Source: Pestalotiopsis fici W106-1
Taxonomy: Eukaryota > Ascomycota > Sordariomycetes > Amphisphaeriales > Sporocadaceae
Direction: 5' to 3'
Assembly (NCBI RefSeq): GCF_000516985.1
Contig: NW_006917094.1
Location: 1,736,001-1,800,000 of the forward strand
Length of the DNA: 64,000 nt
Part shown: one piece after another, positions 35,362 through 47,648 of the stretch
Position numbering within the stretch: position 1 is the stretch's first letter
Layout of the letters: each line of letters starts with the position of its first letter
The notes under the pieces: model-generated
Database searches by the model: none
Told to the model about the DNA's origin: nothing
What the model saw: the letters and a program-made list of their open reading frames with translations, nothing else
Translations under genes and position numbers: made by a program

Positions 35362-37165
35362 ATGAGACCGTTTTCCATAGTTCTCGCGGCAGCCCCCGTC
35401 TTTGCAATGGGCGCCCACGCCAGTACCTGCTACGCCATGCCCGGCGACTCGTCCTGGCCGTCTGCTGCTACCTGGTCGCAGCTGAACGCCACCGTGGGCG
35501 GCCGCCTCATAGCGACGGTCCCCATAGGCTCGCCGTGCCACGATCCAAACTACGATGCCGTCGCTTGTGCGGCCCTGCAGGACGAGTGGACACTCCCCAC
35601 ACCACAGTACGTTGTGCCTTGCAGTTCGCTTATTTCCGTTCCCGCGTTAATCATCTGTAGTCTTAATTCCTCCTCCTCGGTCATGGAGCCTTATTTTGCT
35701 AATCAGAGCTGCGACCCCTTCACTGCCCAGGAGAAGCCCTGCTTGCTTGGTAATTATGTGCACTATGCCGTCAATGTCTCCAGCACCGCGGATGTGGTTG
35801 CCACGGTCAAGTTTGCAAAGAAGAACAACATTCGTCTCGTCATTCGCAACACTGGTCATGAGTGAGTCACTCCCACCAAGGACATGAATAAAACGTTTCA
35901 TATTGACAGTTCGATGCAGCTTCCTTGGTCGCTCCACTGGCGCTGCCGCTTTGGCCGTCTGGACACACAACCTTGACTCCATCGAGGTGACTTCCTGGTC
36001 CGACTCCACCTACTCCGGTGCCGCCCTGAAGCTCGGAGCCGGTGTTCTGGGTTATAAAGCCTCCGAAGTTGCCCACGATAACGGCCTCGTTGTCGTCGGT
36101 GGCGAGTGCCCGACTGTGGGTATCGCCGGTGGCTTTACTCAGGGCGGTGGTCACTCTGCCCTGTCTACAGAATTCGGTCTTGCCGCTGATCAGACTCTCG
36201 AGTTTGAGGTTGTGACCGCCGCCGGGAGTGTCGTGACTGCTTCGTGGAAGAACAACACGGACCTCTACTGGGCCTTGTCCGGTGGCGGCCCCGGTACCTA
36301 TGGTATCGTCACCTCCATGACCATCCGGGCTTTCCCCGAGGCCAATGTTGGAGGAGCCGCTCTCGCCATTGCTGCTGCATACACGACAACCGAAAACTTC
36401 AACGAAGCCGTTTCATTTTTCCATGCACTGCTACCCAACATGACTGACCTGGGTGCAAGTGTGGGCTACCTTGTCACCGATGAATACCTCCAGATCAACC
36501 CCGTGACCGTGTACAACTCCACCGGGGATTATGTCGAGGACACCGTTCTGGCACCACTCATTGCCAAGCTGGCGGAGCTCGGAATTCCCTCGTCCTCGAG
36601 CTTTACCACCCTGTCCTACTATGAGCACTATGCCACGTACATGGGTCCTCTCCCCGAGGGCCATCTGGCCGTGGAGTCCTATACGTTCGGCTCTCGTCTG
36701 ATCCCTCGCAGCGTCATTGAGGACGACAAGGACAGCTTTGACGCCGTGGTGCAGAATCTGACCGCCAACGGTGTCATCCTGGGCGTATCGGCCGGCAGCT
36801 TCACCAACATCCAGGGAGCGACCAATGCGGCACACCCCGCGTGGCGATCGGCAGCCATGCAGATGCAGCTCATTACCCTCTGGAACAACTCGGCCGACGC
36901 TTGGGATGCCAACCTGGCCGGGCAGAAGCAAATGACCGACGAGTTTGTGCCGCAGATTCAAGCCATTACTCCCGACAGCGGTACTTACATCAACGAGGCC
37001 GACTTTAACCAGCCAAACTGGAAGGTCGACTTCTTTGGCGCCAACTACAACAAGCTGTTGGCCATCAAGAACAAGTGGGATCCCACTGGAGTATTTTACA
37101 TTCTCAAGGGCGTGGGCAGTGACGCTTGGACTGTCGCCAAGGATGGAAGAATGTGTCGGGCTTGA
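35362..37165 (+). CDS. Secreted BBE-like FAD oxidase with bicovalent flavin residues
   Basis: FAD-linked oxidase, probably extracellular, acting on a carbohydrate or secondary metabolite. Exons 35362-35606, 35661-35861 and 35920-37165 join in frame to 563 aa. A signal peptide covers about residues 1-20. The FAD_binding_4 domain carries both attachment residues: His148 (RNTGHD, completed across intron 2) and Cys212 (GGECPTVG), so 8-alpha-histidyl and 6-S-cysteinyl FAD is expected. GGFTQGGGHSALS, the LYWALSGGGPGTYGIVTSMTIRAF block and the C-terminal BBE tail (FFGANYNKLLAIKNKWDPTGVFY) are all intact. There are many N-x-S/T sites. It contrasts with the non-covalent-type relative at 4455-5927. The last GFG-like coding stretch is GC-rich, with a long antisense frame that I treat as a shadow. 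Confidence 0.92.
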
Positions 37166-39151
37166 AATGCTATATAAAGCGGAATTTTACGAATGATGAT
37201 CCATAACATCCCAGATACATAGTACACAAATCAAGGTCATAATGATAATCTCTAGATGCTTCTGCTCGCAATATTTTGACTGGCTTTGTGTGAACTGCGT
37301 CTTGAATCAGCCTAATCGAGTAGTTGGTCCGGAGTCTATTCCTGGGCAAGCCAATACGTTTTGGTGCTTGGATTAAAGAAACAATCCCGAATTGGAACAT
37401 GCTATTATTAAGCGGCCTATTCGGGCACAATCGCGGCGACAGTACTTTGGCATTCGGAGACTGATTTCTTTTCCATCAAAATTGGGTAAGCAACTCGTCG
37501 GCTCTCCACAATGACCGTATGATCCAGTTTGTTTCATGATCATCGGTGCATGCGCTCGGGAGTTGTGTGTGTACATGCACAGTACCGCTCAGACCCAAAT
37601 TTGACGAAAACCAGTGGACAGTGCTGTCAACTAGAGCCGGGGAGCCCACTAAAGGAATCACTGTGCAGCAAAGTTTCAAAGCCAGATTGGGCGATGGCTA
37701 GGGTATCCTACTCACTAATGGTGCGGGGCACAGAAGGCTTGGAACTCCGGCCTCCAGCCCTCTTTAAGCTTTTTTGTTGCTGCACAACACCCAGTGATCA
37801 CCATCTAGTTCCACTGTCACCTATCAGTCGTCGAGATGCACTCGAGATCCTAGCGTACGCACTACCTACACCCTTGCGGGCCGACTTGCCATGTGTTCAT
37901 ACCTGCCAAACACCGAAATGATCGGCACGCACGATTTGACCAAACAGAAGATAGAGCCTAATTGGGATGAAGCCGCTGGACTTTGTCCGACCACTACCCT
38001 ACTGCCTACCGAATCCGCCTTGTTGCGAGCCTAGCTAACTGGTCTTTGTCTCTTTTGGGGTGAAGATCTACGGCTCGCAAGAGCTCTGTTCGCCGGCACT
38101 CGGTATGTTTATCTCAACCCTCAAGTGCTTCCATCAACACTTGCTCCGAGTACGAGTTTGAGGATCTGCCGTTTCAATGAATCGTGCAATCCGACAGGGA
38201 ATGAATGGCCAAGAGCTCGACGATACGTAACAGCTCAGTCATTAGTCTATACAACTGCTGCATTTCAGCCTTCGGCGGGGTCTTTAGTTCGAGAGAAAAT
38301 TCACCATAATGAGCACTGGGCTAACAGCGCTCTCTCCAGACTTTCAGATGCTCTCAGGTCACTTGTCTGGCTGCTGTCTCTTGAGTACGCTTGTTTGTAA
38401 TGAACGAAGTTTGATACCATTGTTCGTTCCAATCAGGCTGTGAAATATAGCTGCTTCCATACGGATCCAAGCATTCCTGGCTGGTCCATTGTAGCCCGAG
38501 CATCCAGTCGCGTATCTTCGATTGGCTTTTGCATTTGAAGAGCACAAAGCGAATTGAGTTAAGTTTGAGCATACTCTCAACCGCGGTCATGACAACCTGG
38601 GGCTGTGAGGTCATCTTGACGATGGTGGCGATTGACATTGAACCGCCGTAACGCAATGTCTGAACCAACCTGCGAGATGTTCCTCAAGCAATTTCCTCCG
38701 GAAAGCTCGGCTTTCGTGGTCGAATAGAATGGACCAACTCGCCTGTGTCCGATGCCAGAAGAATTTGAGTTATGATGTAGCCCAAGTCTAATCATAATAT
38801 TTACAACTTCACCATTGTCGTTACTAGTCAACAAGTAGCGTTCTTTCACAAGCCGTTGAGTTTTCACAAGGTTTCAAGCTGAAAACTAGGCCCGTCCACC
38901 ATTATAGGCATTGAGACGGCATGTGAATGATTTTCTAACTGTGGTCTGGGGTAATCAAGAAGCTTGCAGTCGGCCACAAATACACATGGGACTGGGTTGC
39001 CGATACTGCCTCAAAGGATATTCTTGCGCGAATCTTGATCCAACTCTTCAAGGACAGCACCAGACAATTCTGGAGTGTACCTTGAAGATTTCTTCCAAAG
39101 GACACCTGCCTTGCCCTTTAGTCATCCGAGCTGGGCAACCATAATGACGCG
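37166..39151. other. Two-kilobase region without a supported gene
   Basis: The plus-strand frame at 37529-37921 and the minus-strand frames at 38354-38668 and 38577-38867 are open but match no family I recognise. The minus-strand pair could be remnants of one gene, since they are adjacent and protein-like in composition, but I cannot support it. The right end is the NLR promoter. Confidence 0.45.
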
Positions 39152-42100
39152 ATGTCAAGCAGAACTGATGACCAGGAAAGAGGTAGACCTGGCAAGCGCG
39201 AGCGGCTAGCCGTGTTCCTTGGGTTGCGATCACCAAGTCGTCAGCGGGAAGCCACGACGCCAGAATTCCACCCGGAGGAAGCGCACCCCTCCACTCACAA
39301 GGACGATACCTTACACAATACGCAAATTGAGATCCCCAAGCAAAGGGAAGATGGCAGGGTTGATGCATGGGATACAGCTTGGGAGTCTATCAGATCCGAT
39401 GATCCTCGTCTAGTTGATCAGTACCAGAAGTACGTGTTTGCCCAAGGCGACCCGAGCTACCAAGACGGAGCCAAGTTTGATCAGATGTCGGGCAAGGACA
39501 AAAAGGACACCCTCTTGAGGATGAATAAATCAAAGGTGGCAGAAATACAAGCAAAGCTTGCAGACGGAAGCCTCGAGAGCCAAATCAAACACATTGTCGA
39601 AGGGGCCGTAACCATTTTGAACAAGGGAAGTGACCTTATATCCTTCATTGCCAGCCAGGAACCACACGCTGCACTGGCGTGGTCAGGGTGTAGTGCGATA
39701 CTGGGAGTAAGTCTTCATCAAGTAATAATAATGTGGACAATTCTAACCTGCAAAAGCTGCTTCTCACGGCAAGGTCCGAACGAAACGCTGCACTCGAAGG
39801 GTTTGCCGATGTCGCTCGCATCCTGTGCCGCTACAGCGTCATAAGCGGATTTGTTCAATGATTCCCAAGATAACTCCTTGGCTGGATCTGATATTGTGCA
39901 ACTGCATGGTCTACTTCACAAGTACCTTGTCAAGCTTTATGCTATGATCATAAAGTATCAAATACGGCTCGTACTACGATACGATCACATCGCGGCCCTC
40001 CGCTTCTTACGCGACGTAGTAAAAACAGATGACTGGGTATCACTCGTGAAGAGCATTCAAGAACTTGAGGAGTCAAATCTCAAAGATATCAACGTATGTT
40101 GTTGTATTCTCCTTAGCTAACAACTGAAACTCATGATCCGACCATTTAGGCGATTGGGCAGCATGTATTGCATCGCGTTCAGGGAGCTATACAACGTCAA
40201 GAGCGGCAAATCGCCGTGGGATTCGCAGAGATGGCGCAGAATCTTCAGGATATCCAAGCAGGCATAGAGAACATTCGGCTGGAGAACAGTGACCGTCACA
40301 ATGCCGCCGAAGTCCAGAATATTCTGAATGCCTTCAATACCAAGATCGACTACGAACGCCAGAAAGATCGAAACAGCGCTTGTGTGCCTGGTACTGGAAA
40401 TTGGGTTTTCCAGCATCCTGAGTTTGCAGCTTATCAAAGTGCTCAGGGGCCACAACTCCTGCTCATCACGGCCGAAGCAGGTGGTGGAAAGTCCACGACT
40501 ATGAAAACGATGATTGATGATATGAAGGCATCAAATAATGCTGCCTTAGTTGCATACTTTTTCTTCAATGACAACGACCGGCTCCGCAGCTACAACGATG
40601 CCCTGAGTACGTTGATCTGCCAATTTCTTGTGCAAGAACGCGGGTTGGTTGAATATGCTAGAAGCGTATCAAAAGTGCGGAGAAGCAATCAGGGATCAAT
40701 CAGGGGAAATGTGGCAGATAATTTTGTCGATTGCCCGCCAGGCAAAGCGCCCAGTCGTCTGCGTCTTGGACGCGGTTGACGAATGTGCACAATCGGACCA
40801 GAAGAAGCTTCTGACGGACCTGGCAGACGTCATTCATCGAAGAGCGGACCCGGAATCATCTTTAAGATTGATTGTATCAACTCGACCATATGAGGATGAA
40901 AACCATCCCTACACAGACCTAGTTCGTACGGGCAACGTCAGGCATATAACAGGAGAGAACTCGGAAGTTCAGTCTGATATCAACCAGGTCATTCGTAAGT
41001 TACCGAATCATTCTCAATCGCGACCCTCTTCAATTGTCTACTCTCTTCGATGCGGGAGCTGGGAACGAAGGAATGGCCAATGTAATCCAGAATTTTCTAT
41101 ATTCTTCTTCAGTGAGACACCGTTTCAGAAAGCTCACCAATGCTAGGAGTCAAAGCGCGAGAGTTATCTCAGAAAAGAGAGCTTGACCAGAGCATCGAAG
41201 ACATGTTGGTAAGAAAGATATCAGCCCAAAATGCACATACGAGATCATTTCTGGCTGTTCAAATGGCATTCGAACTCTTGGACTCGCATCACGACATGCA
41301 TAAAGGAGCTGGCGAGCGGAAAATCAGTAAGATCCTTGCTGACATTCCGAATCGACTGGGCGATCAATTCGACAAAATGCTACAGAGAAGTTCGGATCGA
41401 GAGCATGCCTGGAAACTGTTCTGTATCGTCCTTGCAGCACGCCGAACCATTGAGCTTTATGAGTTCAAGGTAATTTACTCTCTCACGGAGCCGAGAAGCA
41501 GTGGAATTGCTCAAGCGCAGTCGTACAAGGATCTTGAGTTGGTAGAGGATGACGAGGAGTTCAAGCAGCTTGTGCGATCTCGTTGCGGACTGTTCATCAC
41601 ATTTGTCCAAGATTCAGTACATTTGTTTCATCAGACTGCGCGGGAACATCTCATGGCGAGAGAAGAGGAACCGGTTGGGCAGACACCCTCTGCTTACCTT
41701 GCAAAGCCACCAAGCTGGGAAAATGGCAATGTCGATACAAAGCTACGCAACGAAAGTACATGGAAAGGATGTATTTCCAAGGCGGATGCCAATCTTGTTT
41801 GTTCTCTGCTTTGCTTCGACATCCTTACTTTTGATGTGTCTCGTGATTGGATGCTTGAAATGTGAGTCACTTCAGGGCTGTAAGACCTGGTTCAACTAAT
41901 AAACGTTTTTTTAGGCTCAAGGACAGGAGGTTATTCACCTGGGCCACCCCTTCGGAATTCACAGATTTAGCAGAACGGCCAATGTTCCTGTACGCAGTTT
42001 TAAACTGGCATGAACACTTTGTCCTGGGTGGCGCAAAGGCTCTGGAGGCGCTTCAAGACCCTCATTATGCTACTATTCTGGATCTTAGCAGCATCACGTT

Positions 42101-45100
42101 TTGGGTATGGTTTGTTGCACTTCTGCATCATTGTCAGTGGGGAAATGCTCGAGAGCCTCCGTCCAGTGTTTGGTTGTGTGGTGTACCCTCCCGATTCCTC
42201 TATAAGTCTGCAGTATCAATGCTCACGAAGGGGTGTTTGGAGAAGGTGTTTCCCATGGATGAAAGTATACATGCGTTGTTCAAGGACGCCGTCACACCGT
42301 CTGATACAGACGTGTAAGTTCAACCTTTTACCTATTGCAGCTCTTTGAACAAGTTTAGTTCAAGTATCTTGCCATCTTTACACCATTCAATGTACTGTTC
42401 ATGGTATCACTTTGGACTATTATTTCTTGGATTCTCATTATATTGCTAACACTCTGTGAAGGTCTTTCGCTGGTGGCCTTCAGTGGAGGGCGAAAGGTGC
42501 CTACGACCTTGTCGATGCTTTCTTCCTTGGATGCCAAGAGTATCACCTCTTGAGCTCTCATCAGGTTGTGCAGGCTATGGAAGCAGGCGACAATGAGCGC
42601 AAACGGGTTATGTCGGCACATATGTCTCCGACCGTTGCGACGCTGATCTGGACGTGTATTGCGCACAATGCACCAACAGCTCTGAACACGACATTGGATT
42701 CCGTCACAGACTTGGAGTGGCTTACTGATATACCTGAACATATTATATATCAAGCAGTAGAGGTGAATTATTTCGTGTCAATTTCTGGTCAGCCATTTGC
42801 ATGGATCAAGCCATGGCAGGAACCGTGGCCACCGACATTCCCGATTTTATTGTCAGCGGGCACATCGCCCACTAGCGACAAGTTGTTCGGAGTACTCGGT
42901 GACTGGATGGAACGTTCTCCGCGCGCCAAAGACTATGCTCAGCAATTATGGGAAGCTGGGGGGTTCACGGATTCTTCTCTGTGCCGTCGACTCGTTCATA
43001 ATGGGGCTTCCGTTCATTCCGAAATGTGGAGCGACGGCCGGAGCGCCTTACAGATTGCAGCCGCATTTTGGGCTCACGATGCCATAGCAGCCCTGCTGGA
43101 CCTAGGCGCAGACCCAACTATCTGCTCTCGAAATGGCTTCAATGCGCTTCTATGGTTCCTGAAGCGGGAAGGACAATTCGCTAGGCCAGGATCGCGTGGG
43201 GTATTGGCATCGGGCGAGCGCACTGAGTGCAGTCGAAAATCTCGAATCGCTGCGTCAATCGAGGCTCTAATACAGCCATCGTCTACTCATACCTCTGCAC
43301 TTCAGATATCGTTGAGAGATGGAGTAACGCCTCTTATGCTCGCTGTGAGAACCTCTGCAACAGCGACTAAAATACTCTTGGAAAAGGGCGCGGCGCCAGA
43401 CACACAGGATCAAGATGGTCGCACTGCGCTGATGCACTATTTCTGTGACGGCCTCGCTGCTGCTAAATCAACTTCAGCCTTGAAATACCTTCTTGAAGCT
43501 GGAGCTGATAGTCGGATTTGCGATTTGTCGGGGCAGACAGTATTGGGACACTGGGCACGATCTGTCGCGAGGAAAGGCTTATTCGATGTGTCTTCTGGAT
43601 CCAGTTCCTTCAACAGAGCCTTCCACGAATTGACGACAATCGGTGCACTGTCACAGAGACATATCTTGAAACAGGAACTCTCGACTTTGAACGTTCCTTT
43701 GGCGGTAGCAGCAAGGCTTGGTAATGCCCGACTCTGTTGGGCTCTGTTGGACGCAGGTGCAAACCCCGATAAGCACGGAATAGATGCACACTCTCCATTG
43801 GGTCAACAGGGGTCCGGCAGCAACAAGACTGACGACTTAGCGGACTTGGCATGGAACCCACTGTTGGTGGCATTATACTTCAAGGCGTACACGACCGCTG
43901 CAATTCTCCTCCAGTATAAAGCCAATGTCGCATTTCAAGTTCCAGACCGGAAGAGGACAAGATATAATAAGTACCATGTCAAAATGGCGGGTTGCACGGC
44001 GCTCCATGTAGCAGTCACCGACACCGACGATAATTTTGAGCTTCTAGAGTTGGATAGGAGACGGCTCTGTACCGAAACATTCGGTTGCATATTCAAAAGT
44101 GCAGCTTTGCCGGACAATTTCATCCCCAACAAGTCGACTGAGGGAGACCTGAACGAGGAGTCGATTGAAAAACCCACTAAGCATGAAGTAGTTTCAGAAG
44201 TGAGTACCCTTAAAAATACATCATCCCCTCCGGTCATCTTTCTTTTCTTCATCCAATCTTTCGATTCGATATAATCTGGTGGCGTGAACGTTAAGCTGAC
44301 CAAACGAAGTCAGAATTTGACCTTGTTTTCTGCAAGTTACCAGTTGACCAATTGGCAAGAATGGGAGACGATGTGGAATCATTTGACAAACTTTTTGATT
44401 CCAAACTCGAAGCGCTGAATCCTTTCGATTCACCTCTCATGACTGACATCAATAAATGTCAGTCACGGGACGATCTTTGTTCTACTTTGGTGGAGTACAT
44501 GCTCCAGAATGGCTCAGATGTCAACGCAGTTACCAGGGGAGGCATGACCCCTTTGATGGCCTGCGTGGCTCAGGGGAACATTAGACTTGCTAAGCTCCTG
44601 CTCAAGTATGATGCCGACCCCAATGTCTCGCCCCTTGGAGGCTGCCTTCCCTTGGTATTAGCGGCTCAAGAAGGATGTCAAGAGCTTGTGAAGGCGCTCC
44701 TCGAGGCTGGTGCAGATCCGAACGCCCAGCTCAAGGTTCCCCCGCCGGATGTTTGTGATTGTGCCGCTTTGAACGAATGGTATCCGAGGAGAGGTGCGTA
44801 TTGCATTGCACCCCTCACCGCTTTGGCAGTGGCCGCAAACCAGGGACATTGCCGTGTGGCCGAAACTTTACTTGACCACGGCGCGGACGCGAACCTGGCT
44901 ATCTTACATCATGTGCATATCACAGTCCCTTTGACACGCGATGGACTTCGGAGAAACAAACCTCGCATGCTCTTCGATTCTGCAGATTTTGAATCGGGCC
45001 CAACGCCGGTGAGAAGGAAAGGGTATATCAGCGTCGGGACAGCGCTGACATGGGCCAACGGAAAGGCCAGGGATCTACTCTTACAGCGCGGCGCTGACCC

Positions 45101-45275
45101 TTCTCGGCAAGAAGCGATAAGAGAGTGCGGATGCCCATCACTCGAGAAGGGCACAGAAAAGGATTCATTCGAATTGGACTATGAGTCCGGCACTGAGTAT
45201 GCGACGAGTGAAGGCAGCGGGGACTCTGGCGTAGAGCTGCCATGGCGGCGCCCACATCGTCAAGAGTCAGAGTGA
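39152..45275 (+). CDS. NACHT-ankyrin NLR-like protein, interrupted by two frameshifts
   Basis: STAND-type NLR expected to act as a nucleotide-switch sensor in non-self recognition or cell death. Exons 39152-39706, 39757-40093, 40150-40994, 41147-41861, 41915-42313, 42462-44199 and 44310-45275 have good splice sites, and all phases agree except for one extra base in exon 2 (near 39850, a TTT run) and one in exon 3 (about 40655-40672). Allowing for both, the product would be about 1,850 aa. The N-terminal part resembles the NACHT_N domain (WDTAWESIRSDDPRLVDQY). Walker A (AEAGGGKST) is near residue 405 and Walker B (VVCVLDAVDEC) near 502. Exons 6 and 7 hold about nine ankyrin repeats, such as DGVTPLMLAV and GGMTPLMACVAQGNIRLAKLLL. 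As sequenced it cannot be translated whole: either a recent pseudogene or assembly error. Confidence 0.85.
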
Positions 45276-45436
45276 AAGCAGCACGGCATCAAAAGCAGCA
45301 TCGCAAGCTTGATATCCTTCTGCAAACTGGATAACAAAGAATCCTAAAACAAATTGTCCAACAAGTATTGTCGGATTGCCTTTAACATTCTCTCGGCTGC
45401 TCTCAGGGCTCTTGTATAGCATACAATCGTTGACGT

Positions 45437-46451
45437 CTAGTTATTAAAAGTATAGGCCTGAATATCAATGGTTTCCACAACCCATGTCTTCCCGCCATCC
45501 GTAGTAGAGACGGCAGAGGTCGTTGCCTCGTTCAAGGACAGAGTATTGATAAACGATGTGTCGGCTGCATCGAGTACAATGGTTGTATCAAGATATTCTA
45601 ATACAACGCAAGAAGTCAGTTGGAAAGGCTCCTTAACGCGGGCGACAATTGACTCATGCGACAGACTTACGGTGAGCATCCGCGCTGCCTTGGCATGCGT
45701 CGTCCTGACACTCCACAGCAGTGCCAAAACCTGCGGCCTCACCTGAGGCTAATATGTGTACATCTCATGTCAGCGCCATGTGGGCCTTGGAATGAGAAAG
45801 GAGTAGGCTTACATGTCGAAATGCTCGACACTACAACACCGTTGATCGAGACAGTCTGATCGTATTTTTCCGTCGAGTCATTGTACTTGTCTGCATTCTT
45901 TTTGTCAGTCTTCGTTTTGACTGCTCGTAAGAGGTATGGGTTTAGTACAATGAATGACCAAGGCGGTTCCGGCGTTCTCGCCGAGCTTGTCACCCTCTTC
46001 CTGCTCGCCTGTTTCCACCATGTCAGTGTTGACTTTGATCATCAGTGATGACCAGACTTTGCTTACTTTCTAGAACACTGGCGAAGACACACCACTGGCC
46101 GGTACTGCCACCGCATTCACTACGAAAAATGATTAGCACGAGTCTGCGGGTGCTTCTCTGGAATTGGAAAATGATATGGATGTCGATGAGGTACACTCAC
46201 GCGTTTGGGTCCTTGGTTGCGACGGCTATAGCCTGAATGAGGTCGCCGTCGCTGGTTGACATGCCGGGCCACAGTGCCAGTCTGTCCACAGCGGGACTAG
46301 GCACAGCCGGCAGCACGAGGGTCGTGTTTGCCTCTCGGATCCAAGAGCTCGTAGGGCCCATGGAAAAGTAGGGTCCGAATCCATATGTTGTGGCTTGAAC
46401 TTTGACAGCCTCGAGGATGGCCAATAAGGCAAGTGCTGTGAGGGATTTCAT
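45437..46451 (-). CDS. Small secreted cysteine-containing protein of unknown function
   Basis: I do not recognise the family. A clear signal peptide (about residues 1-20, MKSLTALALLAILEAVKVQA) opens exon 46451-46201. Exons 46119-46067, 46008-45994, 45920-45813, 45748-45671 and 45597-45437 follow with consistent phase, giving about 221 aa. Exon 3 is only 15 nt and is inferred from phase: without it the frame meets a stop. The start of exon 4 could also be 45923. The mature protein has two short Cys pairs (ECGGSTGQWC and VECQDDAC) and a Lys/Asp-rich middle. It has no transmembrane segment after the signal. The gene has six exons in 1 kb, converges with the NLR gene (160 bases between stops), and could be an effector-like protein, which is speculation. 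Confidence 0.65.
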
Positions 46452-47648
46452 TTCGGTGGAATGCAGTTTGTTTAGAGATTCGAAAATAGCAACAAATGTA
46501 CCAACATAACAAAGAGTAGTCTATATCTCGAAGAAGTCCTTGAAGTTCTGGTTTGTGGGAGAACGATCCGTTCACTAACGGCGAACTGGCGTTGCCTTTC
46601 TATAGTTATAACCTCTCGATTGGAGTTCATTGGTGTACTCAGGGACGATCTATTAAATCTCGCCTATGGAAAACTCGTGGCAGATAGACCATGGCCACTT
46701 GCATGTCAGCGAACTTTCAAACTCAGCCTTGATCATTGAATGTTACGTGCATGATTAATTTGTTAGAAACTGAACATACTGGAGATACCACTTGCGGTTA
46801 GCAGGCCAGAGCGCACCACTGTTTCAGGCTAAACGTCACTGTCAACCTCCCAAGCCCCAACTTTGAAGTATATCTTAGTTCGTATGATTCTTTACTCGGA
46901 ATGAGGCGAGTGCGCAACATATAAATGACTTGCGTGGGTTGAAGTCGCGCGTAATTGTTCTTCCACAAGTCAACAAGCACCGTCTTGGTTGGACCCTCTT
47001 TCATGCTATTTACTTCGTGGGTATGCCTTGTATCATTCTCCCAACCACTGCCGATTCGAGGACTGGACTCCCAACCAACAGATAAATCACTTGTGCATCA
47101 TTTCATGTCACAGAAACGATAATTTTACAGCAGGAAAATCGCGGCTCTTCTCTCAATTGACAATGATTCCCACAGGAGACGATTGCGATGCTCGAGAGAT
47201 GACAGAGACGTTGGGGAGAAGCCGAGCTAGGATTTCAGACCAACAGGCAGAGAGGGTCATAGAAGGAATAAAAGAATCTCCGGAGGTCGCATGGGAATCA
47301 GATAATATTATCTCAAAGGGGGAAATCGCGTCGCCAATGACCAAGCACTTGCTTCTATGGGTCGTATTTCTGGCGATGATGGGTTGTTTAGCAGGCAATG
47401 GAAGCGGGGCAGCTTGCGGCCTGAGCCTCGAAGTGCTGAGCGGAGCGTAGCGGGCGGCAGAGGGTCCTACAGCTAGTAAAATACACGATGCATTCGCTAA
47501 AGCCAGCGAAGTGACAGCATAGCACGGCGCATCTCGTTCCGAATGATACGATTACAGTAGCTATAGGTACATATATCCTCCGCATGCTCTGTGTTTGTAG
47601 TTACACATTACTTTTGTGTTATCCTTGTCCAACCAAACCGTGTGCTAA
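46452..47648. other. Intergenic, no supported gene
   Basis: A plus-strand frame at 46989-47450 (153 codons) includes one hydrophobic segment near its end and an acidic stretch before it, but it has no recognisable domain and a weak start context. I do not call it a gene. The left part should contain the promoter of the small secreted protein. Confidence 0.45.

Noticed and set aside
36431..36961. Minus-strand 176-codon frame inside the secreted BBE oxidase
   Set aside because: It is antisense to a fully conserved exon; GC-rich coding produces such shadows.
38354..38867. Two adjacent minus-strand frames that might be exons of one gene
   Set aside because: No convincing donor-acceptor pair joins them and no domain is visible.
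46989..47450. Plus-strand 153-codon frame with one hydrophobic segment
   Set aside because: No family, weak start, no supporting codon pattern or neighbours; left as intergenic.
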